Positions 1 through 12,000 of a DNA stretch of 64,000 nt are shown here, piece by piece. Origin of the DNA: Myxococcus xanthus (lineage in GTDB: Bacteria; Myxococcota; Myxococcia; Myxococcales; Myxococcaceae); the NCBI RefSeq assembly GCF_013116825.1, contig NZ_JABFNS010000005.1, positions 78,139 to 142,138 on the forward strand, read 5' to 3'. Each line of letters begins with the position of its first letter. The first letter of the stretch is position 1. A program made the position numbers and the translations under genes. The notes beneath the pieces were generated by a model that did no database searches, was not told where the DNA came from, and saw only the letters and a list, made by a program, of their open reading frames with translations.

Positions 1-3000
1 TCCAGCGACCAGGTGCCCCCCGTGCGCTGACGCAGACTCACCACCCGTCCGCCCGGCGTCACGGCCGCCGCGAACGTGCTACCCGCATGCGCGCCGGTGA
101 CATGGTGCAGGAGGTGCGCCTCGCGCGGAGTGCTCACATCCACGACCGCCACGCCCGCGGCGCCCGCCGACACATAGGCCAGCGACCCCACCAGACGCAC
201 GTCGGTGGCGAACCCATGGACGTCAACCGCTCTCAGTATCTCCGGATGCTCAGGGTCACTGACGTCGACCAGCACCAACCCGGCACTTCCCGCCGCAACG
301 GCCGCGAGCGGTCCCCGCAACCGCACACGCTGGACATTGAGGTCCAGTTCCCCCAGTACCGCGAGAGGCCCCTCCACCGAAAGCGTGTGCAGGCGCCCGC
401 CCGTGACGGTCCCCTCCTTCGTTCGGGTTCCCACACCCGCCACGGCCCGCCCCGCTTCGAGCGCCACGGCCTGCGCGTGCGGGTCCGACTCGAAATCCCG
501 AATGGGGAATGGCGCGTACGAGATGTCGAACGTGTGGAAGCCCGCGCTGGAGGCAGCCGCCAGCAGCCGGTCTCCACGGGCGTCCACATCGAACACGCCG
601 GCCCCCAGGATGGCGCGCTCACTCTTGAGCTCAGGATTCGCTGGGTCAGAAATGTCGAACTCGTAGATCGCACCCGAGAGAACGGCACCGTCCTCATCTC
701 GTGCGGAGACACCGCTGGCGAAGAGCCGGTGTCCCCCCGTCGCAGGGTATGACACGGCCCACAGGTCTCCCGCGCTTTCGGTGCCGACGATCCGGTCGTC
801 GCCATCTTGGCCGTCTTCGTCCACGACCTCCGCCTGGCGGTCTGGGGGAATGGGGATGCCATGGTTCGCAGGCTCCCCTCGCGTGTAGACGCCAGACATG
901 TCCACCACATGCAGGCCGCTGCTGCCGACCACATATGCGTAGGACCCAATGACCACCGCGTCGCGCAGGGTCCCTGCCAATGCCACGGAGGCGCCGACAG
1001 GCGCGTCATAGGTGAAGGCGTTTCGAAGCGTTTCGACGATGCCGTCGGGATTCTGGACTGAGACCTCCACCGTCCCAGCAGCACCGTTCGGAGTATAGGC
1101 CTCGAGCCTGTTCAGCCCCAGGACGCGAACGCGTTCGGCCTCGACGCCATTGAAGCGAACGCTGACTTGTCCGGCGACCGCGAACCCGTGGCCCTCAATG
1201 ATGACGCGTGTGCCACCAGACGTGGGACCGCGCGAGGGCGACAGGCTCATGAGGCCCAACTTCCGCTTGTAGAGGAACGCGCCCGGCATCACCAACGACA
1301 CGCCGGACAGGCTCGTCAACTCCAGGGTCGCGGCGCCTTCGCCCCCCCTTGGTGTGAGCAGGGTCACCTCCGTTCCGTCCTCGGACACCGAGGGCTCTTC
1401 CGCGGGGACCCCGTTGAAGGTCACCTTGAGACCTGGGCCGAACCCGCTGCCCTCAATGCGCAGCTCGGTCCCGCCTTCCACAGGGCCTTCCCGGACCGAA
1501 AGCTCCGTGACGCTCATGGGAACAACATCGCGCGCGGCCGCCGTGGTGAACTCCAGGGTGTAGGTCCCTGGCATGATCGCCCCGGTCGCGGAACTTCCCT
1601 CGACAGCCTCGCGGAGGCCCTGGACAACCAGCCGATACCGCTTCGTCAGTCCCAGCTCCTGGTTGGTGGGCATCACCGACAGCTCCGTGCCGACCACCGT
1701 CACCGTACCGGTGACGTCCTCGCCCTCCGCCGAACCATTGAGCTCGTACAACCGAATGGAGCTTTCACCTTCGGTGCCCCGCGACACCGGGACATTGAAG
1801 CTGAGGCGTACCGGCTCCGTGGGGCGGACATGCTCCTGGCCATTCTCCGGCGTGCTGGCGACCACCACGGGGAATGGCAGCCGAACCACGGCCAGGGCGT
1901 TCTTCGCAGCGCGCATATCGGTCGCCGAAATCGTCGCGACGGCCACGTCGCCGTCGATGTCAACATCGGACAGACTTATCGCCGGATACAGGTCGATCGC
2001 GTCGATGCTCCGAGGCGATGCCATGCTGGACGCCTCGACGAGTTGCAGTGATGCGGGACTGCCTTGCTGTTCGATGGGCGAGGTGATGCCTGCCATGACA
2101 TGCGGATGGGCGGCGCCGTCGACGAAGAGCCCCGAGCGCATGAGGGGAGGCACGACCGCATGCACGTAGGGGCGTGACGTCGGCGTCAGCGAAACGGTTC
2201 GCAACGAGCGCGCCGCGGACAGCGCTTGCGGCCCGCGAATGTCCATCTCGCCGTAGTTGCCAGCCAGCTCCCCCAGGACCGAGAGCCCAGGCGTCGCGAG
2301 GTCGACGAGCAACGTGCTGGTCACCGCGTTCCGAGTGGCCTGGATCAGCGCATGGCGTCCGGAGGCCGCGACCCTCTGCACGGACACGGGGCCGAAAACG
2401 CCCGCCATCAGGAAGTTTTGCTTCGCGCCCAGCAGCAAGGGCCGGTTCGGGTTCGCGATCGAGAACATCTGCAGACCCGCCTCTCCGGCGGCGACGAGCG
2501 CGAGGTCCCCCACCAGCGAGACCGCGTGCGCCGTTCCAGGGAAGCTCACGACATCCACATAAGTGGGCGCCGTCCGTTGAGTCAGGTCGAAGACGAGCAG
2601 TGCCGCCTGCCCTTCCCCCTCGACGTCCACGTGCGGCAGGGACTTTCCGTTGGCGACGACGAAACCACGCGTTCCCCGGATCGCCAGCGCCACGGGCTCG
2701 TAGGGCGGCAGAATGGATCTGCCTCCGAGAACCGATGCGTCTTCGGGTGACGTGACGTCCACCGCGCCCAGTCCGCCCGGAATGCTCTGCGACAGCAACT
2801 CGGTGGGCGTCCTCGCCGCGGTGTAGACCTGCGCCGCCGACAACACCCAGGCCGTCTTGTCCTGGAGCACCACGGCCAGGGGAGCCCCCTGGGACAGCTC
2901 GTGATCCGACTTGCCACCTGGATGCCCCTGAGGATCGTAGCGGCCAATGACCCTGGAGACCGCGAGCCGGCTGTAGAGGAATGCACCGGGCATGTACGCG

Positions 3001-6000
3001 CGCTCGCCATCCGGATTCGTCACGATCACGTCGGCGGGGCCGAACACACCTGCGGGCGTCACGGCGACCAGTCGTCCGGGGGCCAGGACCCGAACCTGCG
3101 TCGCCGCGGTGCCGTTGAAGGTCACGGTCGCGCCACGCTGGAAGCCCGCGCCCGACACTTCTACCTGCGTGCCACCGGCCACGGGCCCCGAAGCGGGGGT
3201 CACCAACGATACTTGCAGCATCGGCAGATAGACGAAGCCGCCCACGATGGACGCTTCTCCGCCATCCGGATTGACGACCGTCACGACCGCGTGCCCTTCG
3301 ACCCCAGGGGGCGTGAGGAGAACGACGCTCTTGTGGTCCTCGGCGACTTGCAGCACGCGTGCCTCGGAGCTACCGATGTAGACGCGGACCCCCGTCGCGA
3401 AGTGATCGCCGCGAATCGTCACCTGCGTGCCACCCGCGAGCGGTCCGGCCGGGGGCAGCACCTCGGACACGGATGGCAAGTCGTTGGCGGTCGCCCGGGT
3501 CTTGAAGCTCGCGATGAACGGCTCCGACAAGGCCGTTCCACCGAGGTACTTCACGTCCGTCGTCACCGAGACGAAGTACTGAGTCGACACGGCCAATGGC
3601 GCATCGGGCGTGAGGGTCACGGTCCTGCCGTTCGCCGCGATCGTCGCGGAGACCGACCGGCCGATCGTCGCGTCCCCTTCCCGGAGCTGGACGGACTGCG
3701 CCGTGACTGTGTTGGACGCGGGAGGCTTCGAGAACTCGATGGCCACTGGGGCGTTGACAGCCACCTGGGTCGCGCCGTCATCGGGCGTCATTCCCGTGAC
3801 GACCATGCGCTCTGGCGCGAACGCCGCGCCCCCAGTCGCCCCGAAGGTGGTGAGCGGCACACCCGAGGCGATGGACACGGCGTTCGCACGCGGGAGATTG
3901 GCCTTGAGGGGCTCCTTCGGATTGAGCGGATCGTGCTCCAGGGTGCCATCCGGGCGCAGCTCGGACACCGAGAGCAGGCCCTTGTAGGGCACGCCCTTGG
4001 AATCCACCAACGAAGCCGCCACCACTGCGAGGTTGCCGCTCACGGCGACATCCGACAGCCCCGTGGCGCGCAGAGCCGCGTTCTTCGGTCGATGCGTCAA
4101 GAGCGACTTCAGCAGTGGCGTGCTCGGATGGGACAGGTCCACGACCGCCAACGTCGCCGCGGGGTCCTTGCACGCGACGTACGCGCGCGTTCCCTGCACC
4201 ACGACACGAATGGCCTCGCCGGGCAGCGCGAGGTAACCGACCTCCTTGAAGGAGGGATCGCGCAGGTCGTGCACGCGCAGGCCCGCAGGACCTCCGGCCA
4301 CGAGCAACAGGTTGCCTTGCACCGCGACGTCCTGGGCGGTGCCCGTGATGGGCCGCGTGTTCAAGCGGACCGGGGCGTCTGGGGCCGCGATGTCGACGAC
4401 GGCGACGCCTGCCGCGCCGTTGGCCACGAAGGCGAGGTGCCCCGACACGGCCAGCCCATGGATGGATTCACCCGGGAGGTCAATGGAGCCCAGCCTGCGC
4501 GGAATCACGCCTGGCACGCCTTTTACGTCGATGAGCGTGAGTTGAGGCGGATACTGCACGGTGCTCAGGGGGCCCGAGCGCCCGGTCGCCACCATGGCCA
4601 GATCCCGCAACAACACTGCGGCTCGCGGAGGCCCGTCCACGAACGCCTTGCCCAGAGTCGTCGCAGTCCCCCCGCTGACCTGGACCACAGCCACCTGGTG
4701 GTCGTTCTCCTTCACCAGTCCGAGCAGCAGTCGGTCAAGAGGGCCCTCACGCATGAAGGACTGCTCCCCGCCCTGGAACGGTTCGAAGGTGAAGGCCGGC
4801 GCCATGCCGATCTCCACCTTCTCCGTGGCCGACATCCCCCGGTTGTTACTGGGGTCCATCGCGGCGGCGCGGAAGGACAACTCGGCACCGGCCCGGTCCG
4901 TGGGCACAGGCCAATTCACGCTGAACAAGGGCCTGTTCGCGGGCCCAGGGACGGACACCGTCGTCGAGTCGATGACGACGCCATCCAGCAGGAATTCGAC
5001 GTTCGAGACCCTCGCGTTGTCCGACGCGGCGGCGGTCAGTGTGATGGATGTCCCTTCCGTCACCACATCCTGGCCGGGCGGATCTATCAGGTCGACTTCG
5101 GGAGCGACCGTGTCCTGCACGGATCCCAGGAGCACCGGTTGTGATTCCGTCTCCTGATCCGCGGAGTCAACAGCCACCGCGGTCAGGACGAAGGTCCGGT
5201 TGCCGCTGCCCAGCTCCGGATGGAACGTGGCGGCGTAGACCGTGGGCTTTCCAGCGAAGCCCGCCGGGGCATAGGAGGTCGCCACGTTCCGGCCATCCAC
5301 GAAGAAGTGAACGGCCTTTACGGGCCCTTCACGATCCCTCGCGTCCGCCTCAAGCCGGACAGCCGCGCTTTCGAAAACCGCGCTGCCCGCCGGTGGACCG
5401 GTGATGGCCACCGTGGGTGGTTGGTCCTTTTCGACCGTCACGGAAACGGGGCTGCTGAACACCTCCTGGTCCGCGACATCACTCGCGCTGGCGCGGAACG
5501 TCAGGGTCACCGGCGGATCGATGCCCAGGCTGCGATCCGGCGTGTAGATGAACTCGAAGGGCAACTGGTTGCGTCGGCCAATCTCCACCTCGGATTCACC
5601 AGGGCGCGTCATGAAGAAGCGCACGTGCGCGACCGCGACATCGTCCGAGGCCTCCGCCACGAGGGCGGTCGGACGGCCTGCGACCATCTGCGAAATGGGC
5701 TTCAACGCGACGACGGGCGGAGCGTCTTTCACGACGCCCACCCTCACCGTGGTGGCGGACGTCTTGTCGGACGTGTCCGTCGCGGTGGCCTCGATAGAGA
5801 TCTGGCTGCCCACCTTCGCCTGCGGCACGCGGTACGAGAACTCGTACGGCGGCGCGGGCATGGTGACGTGGTCCTTGCCATCGATCTTGAAGGCGACTCG
5901 AACGACGCCCACGTTGTCGTCCGCGGTGGCTTCGATGCGGAGGACTTGCCCCGCGATCATCTCCGATTGGTCCGCCGGACGCAGGAACGACACCACCGGC

Positions 6001-9000
6001 GGCGTCTTATCCTCCTGCACGGCCACCTGGACCACGGGGGCGCGCGCCTCCTTCCCGGACGTGTCTCTCGCCGTGGCCCGCAGCGTCAGCGTGCGGCCCT
6101 TTGAGCCAAACGGAAGCGGGACGCGGAACCGATAGGGCGCGGTTGAAGCTGAAAGACGCAGCGTCCCGCCGATGCCGCCTTCAACGACCGCTTCGACGGA
6201 CGTGACGCCCACGTCGTCCTGCGCCGCCACCACGAAGGCGAAATCACGTCCCTCAGTCAACGTGACGCCCGTTCGAGGCTCGACGATGGCCACCGTGGGG
6301 GGCTGGTCCTTGACGACCGGGAGGTGCACCACCTGGCTGCGAACTTCGTGGTTGAACGAGTCCCGCGCGGCGGCCTGGAGCGTGAGGGCTTCCGCGCCTT
6401 CCGGGACAGGAACCCTGAAGACGAACGGCGGAGCCCGGAGCACGAGGCTCTGCTCCACGCCATTGACGTAGAGCCAGACACTGGTGACCGCTACATCGTC
6501 CTCGGCGGACACGGTCACCGTGACGAAGCTCTGTTCGACGACACGAGAGCCATCCACCGGCGACATCAGCGACACCGCGGGCTCGCGATCCCGGACGACG
6601 TCGACCAGTTGGAGCGCGAGCTCGTTCTCGTTGGAGTTTCCAGCGGAGTCCCGGACGCGCACCGCGATCAGGTAGGGCGCGGAGTCCCCTGCCCCCAGCT
6701 CATTCAACCGGGGGACCGTGAACTCCGCTCGGACCACCGGGCTGGAGTAGGAGTAGCCGTCCCGCTCACCTGCCGAGTCCGTGCTGAAGCCGCCCGCAGT
6801 CCGGATGACCCGAAGCTGGTCCAGGTTGGGGCCGACGAGGATTTCGAGCTCCTCGACGAAGATGTTGTCGATGCCCACGGCCTCCACGACGACCGCGCTT
6901 CCCTCCACCAGATCCTGGCCGAAGGAAGGCCGGAGAACGATGGCGGTCGGAAGCGTCTGGTCGGGGATGACCTGAACGGTGTGCTCCGACCAGGAGACGT
7001 GCCCTTCCTGGTCGGTGGCCACGGCACGAAGGGTGATTCGTGTGTCCGGACGGCTCGGGTCCAAGGCGACGAATCCCGGTGGCAAGCGAACGTTGCCCCG
7101 GAACTCCTTGACCCGCGACAGGTCTCTCCGGAAGTCGTCCGGCAACCGAGCAATGGCGCTCTGGAGAAGCGGGTCATTGGCCAGCGGGAAGCTGCCCTCC
7201 GAACCGTCGCCAGGCATGGCGCTGATGTCCTTCGCCTCGGCCCTGGACACGGACAGCGCCCTTTGACCATTGAGGAAGTACTCGACCCGGGCCACGCCCG
7301 TGTCGTCAGCGGCCACGGATGAAAGAACCAGGCCGAGGCTTCCCTCGGTGAGCGTGGCGCCGGCCACCGGACTGGCGATGGCCAGTGATGGAGCCTGCGG
7401 TTTGCGCCCCTCGATGACGAGTCGCAGTGACTGCTGCGCGCCCAAGGTGTCGGTGACCCTGACCTGCAAGACCGTGGGGGCACCATTCGCCCCGGGAGGC
7501 GGAGTGAACGTCACGGTCTCGGTGGCCTGACGCGTTCCCGCGGGCGGCGTCACGGAGCGCAGGGGGGCGCCCAGGTAGCTGATTTCGAGATGCGCCAGCC
7601 CGACGTCGTCGGTGGCGACCACATCCACCGTGTGCGGCACAGCCTGAAGCAGCCGGACATAGCCGCTGTTCAGCTCGGTCTCGGAGATGTTGTGGAGCCC
7701 TCCTCCTTGAGGCGTCAGGTCATACCTGAGCCGTCGCAACGCGACCTGCGGCGGTCTGTCTTCGTGGACATCCAGGTAGAGCGGCGGCGACACGGACGCA
7801 TTGCCAGCCTGGTCCACGGCAATGGCCGTGATGGCGACGGGGACACCCGCCGTTGGCGCTGGAATGGAGATGGGGAAGCCGACATCCGTGAGGTCACGGC
7901 CTTCACGCGTCCCCCGCGGCGCTCCATCCACGAGCAGTTCGACGCGACGAACCTCCACTGCGTCACGGACCTGAACGTGCACGGTGAATGGCAGGCCCGC
8001 CACCACGGAGCTTCCCGCGATGGGCTGACTGATCCGGACCTCGGGCCCCAGGGTGTCGGGAACGGCCGCCACCTGCTGACTTCGCAAGGTCACAGCGCCC
8101 GCGAGGTCACGTACCACCGCGCTCAGGGTGACAGGGCTCGGAGACCAGCCCGCCGGCAGGCGATAGTCCGTTCTCACGGGGGTGCTCTTCCCGGGCGACA
8201 CCGTCATCGCCCAGGGCTGCGCCGTCATCCGTTCACCACCCGCCCCGGCCCGGACCTGGACGAACTGGTTTTCGTAGCGAAGGCCTACGTCCGCAAGGGC
8301 GGAGGTCGCGTTCGTTCCAGGCTGAGCGAGGAACGCCACCCGGACGTCCTCCACGACAATGCCTGAGGGGAACGTCAGGTCCGCCTGGTGGGGCGCCGCG
8401 CTCAAGTCCACCTGGCGCACGCCTCCCGGATGCCGGGCGATGAAGGACTGCACGGAGGTGTTCTCCTCCATCCCAGGCGTCACGGTGAACTGGTAGCGGA
8501 CCTCGGCCTTGAGGCCGGTTGCCGCTTCGGGATCGGCGATCAGAATGAGGCGCCGGGGGGCTCCAGTCACCACGCCCGTGGCCGGCGTCGAGACCTCCAA
8601 CGCGGTGGGCCCCGCCGTCACCTCGAAGGCCTGCGCAAGCCCGAACTCCAGCCGGATGGCGGAACCGTAGGCGTTCCCGGACGCCCCTGGCGTCGGAAGC
8701 AGGAAGCGGCCCTCTCCGGTGAAGTTCGCGGGCGCGACGGTCGTCGCCAGCAGCCAGGCTGCGCCGATGCCCGTGTCTTCTTCGACTTCCACCACGGCGG
8801 CCTGCGACGCCTCCTCGAACAACCCTCCCCCGCTCGTCGGCTGAACCCAGCGCACCACGGCCGGGACATCCGCCACCAACTCACAACTCACACTCGCGTG
8901 GGTCGTGCGGCCCACCGCATCCGTCGCCTCGGCCTTGGCGGTGTAGCTCCGGGAACCAAACGTCCCAAGCGCGGGCAGCGTCAGGTTCCAGGTGCGCGAG

Positions 9001-12000
9001 ACGCGCGGTCCGGGCGTGAAATCGATGTCATCAAGCGGCTCCCCGTCGGATTCCGCGCTGAACGTCTGAATGGTGCCGTCGTCCGTGACGTCGACATGGA
9101 GCTTGATCAGAGAACCGGCCACACAGGACTTGTCGGAGGGTGTGCCCTGGAACCGCATGGTGACGCGAGGGGCCTCCGAGTCCTGGGCCACGACGATGTC
9201 CAATGCCAGGTCCTGGGTCGGCGTGGCGTTGCCCGCCGGATCGAAGGCCCTGGCCCTGAGGACGTAACGTCCCGCCGTGACGCCTTGGAGTTTGACCGTG
9301 CCTTCGAAGCTCGCGAAGAACCGGCGGCTGATGAGGATTTCTCCAGGGGCGAGCGGATTCGGAACGTGGGTCTCCTCGTAGCGACTGTCCTTGGCGGACA
9401 GGAGGGTGTCCGCGCCCGCCAGCGGCACGAGCGTCCCGTTCTGAGCCGCCAGCTCCACCTCGACCTTCGCCACACGAACGTCGTCCTGGACCGCGACCCG
9501 CATGCCCAGCGCACCGTTGAGCCGCACGGAGAAGGGGCCGCCATTGCTCGGGGGCGCGGGGGCCAGCAACTCCGCTGTCGGGGCTTCGGTGTCCGCTCGG
9601 ACCGAGAGGTCCACTTCGGCCTTGCCCGTCTTGCCCGCTGTATCCCGCGCCTCCACGCCCACGGTCGGCAGCGCGCCTTTGCTGACGATGGGTGCCCAGA
9701 CGGTGAAGGACTGCTGGGCGCTGATGGGAATCACCGGTCCCGTTTCGGGAAGAACGCCCTGCCTTTGCCCTCCCGACAGCCCGATCATTCCGATGATGCC
9801 GTCGTCATCCCCCACCGTGGCGACGATGCGGACATCCTCACCTTCCTTGTAGATCGTCCCGGCGGCCGGTGACGTCAGCGTCACCACGGGTGGCAGGTCC
9901 TCGACCACCGCGACCTCGAGTTCCCGCTCCGCCGTGAGGCCGGACGAGTCCGTGGCCACGGCTCTCAGCTTCAATTTCCCTTCCGTGGGAATGGCGGAGG
10001 CAGGCAGCGACCACCGGTACACGTGGTACAGATTGTCCTCGGTGCCCTCGGTCAGCGCCCCCAGGCTGTGAGGCGCGAACAACTCGACCCTCGCGACCTT
10101 CACGTCGTCGGCCGCGGCGACCTCCACGGAAAGCGGCCGTCCCGCGAAGACGGGAGCGCCGAGGAGCGGCGCGCGGAAGGTCACCAGCGGTTTGCGGGTA
10201 TCGGGAACCACGGTGAGGAAGGCCTCAGCCGTGGATTCACAGGCCTGGTCACACGCCCGTGCTTCCAGCCGGACGGGCCCTGGAGGCCCCTCGACGGTGA
10301 ACGAAAAGCGGTACGGCGCCACCAGGTCGGTGCCCTTCGACTCGCCGTTCACGAGGAGCTCCACCGACGTGACACCCACGTCGTCGGAGGCGAGCACCTC
10401 GACGTGGATGTCCGTGCCCACGGTGGCTTCAGTCGGCGTGGAAGGCGCGAACGACACCAACGGCTTGGCGTCGTCGGTGGTGTTGACTGCCACCTTCGGT
10501 GCCACACCTACGTTGTTCGACGAATCGTAGGCCTTGGCCTCCAACGTGTGCGTCGCGGCAGTTCCCAGTTGGGCCGCCGTGAGCACCGTGTGCGTTACGA
10601 ACGAGCCCCGCACGCTTCCTTGCGTCCCGGGCGCGTTGTCCGTGAAGACCACCGTGCCGTTCAGGAGGATTTCCACCTTGGACACGGCGACGTCGTCGAG
10701 CCCCGCCACGGTGACCAGCAGATCACTCGTCCGGGGCACCGACACGTTGTTCTTGGGAACGACGAAGGACACTGCTGGCGCCTTGGTGTCCGGAACCGCG
10801 GAGACCTTCACCTGAGTTCGAGCGGTGTTTCCCGCGGAGTCCCGGGCTTCAGCGACGACCGTCAACTCCGTCGATGCCGTGACGAACGGCAACGTGTAGG
10901 CGACGTCGTAAGGCGGTACGGCGGATCTGCCTACAACCGACTCCCCCACCAGCCACCGGACCTCCACGGGGTCTGACGTGTCATCCGTCACGCTCGCGGT
11001 CAGCCGGACCTGGCTTCCGCCCACCAGCACCAGGGATGACGCTGGGGATAGAATGGCGATGTGTGGGGCGGCGTTTGCCTTGGCTGTGACGGTGAAGAGC
11101 CTGGAGGCAACATTCCCAGCGCTGTCCGTCGCCACCAGTTCCAACCTGCGGGCGCGCCCCACGTCTGTGCGGGCAGGCGTCCACGCCAGATTGAATCGCT
11201 CGCTCCCCGACGCCGTTCCGCCCGTGCCTCCACGCGCGACACGCACGGCGTCCACGGTGGTGCCATCGACGCGCAGCGACACCTGGGTGCCAAAGGCCAG
11301 GGCGTCATCGCTCACGGTGCCCGTCACGCGGAAAGGCGTGCCCGCCACGGCATCCGCGGTGGCCGTTCGCGGCTGCTCCACGCTCAGGAGCGGTGGCGTG
11401 TCCCGGACGACGCGCACCAGCAAGGTGTCGGACCGGACCAGGGCACCGCCTCGATCCAGGGCTTCCACCCGGATGGCGAGGCTCGTCCCCGCCGTGCCAG
11501 ACCGAGGCGTGAAGGTCAGCTCCCAAAGGGGCACGGGGATGATGTCCCCCGTATTCGGATGCCGGCGGATTTCGACCCGCGGGAGGTCCACGGAGCCCGC
11601 GAAGACGTCGTCGACGTAGTACCGCACGACCTGGAAGTCCTCGGTCGACAGGCCGCCACTCGCCCACGCCCCGCTCGTGACACGCAGCACCTGGGGGAGC
11701 CCCTGGACGAGCAGCGAGCCGGGCGTCGGCGCCTCGATGACCACGGGCTGGGTGCTCGGCGCGGCGACGCCCGCGACACGCACCTTCACCACCGGTGCTT
11801 CAACCCGTTGCCCACCGCTGTCCACGACAGCCGCGGACAGCGACATGGTGGCGCCACCATACGGGGGGGCCTGGATGCGCATGGAGTATGGTGCTTCCAT
11901 GTCCCTGCCCGCGGGGACACCGTTGACCAGAAACTCGACGTACGACACCGAGATGTCGTCCGTCGCGGTCGCATGGAAATCGAAGGAGGTGCCAGCGGTC

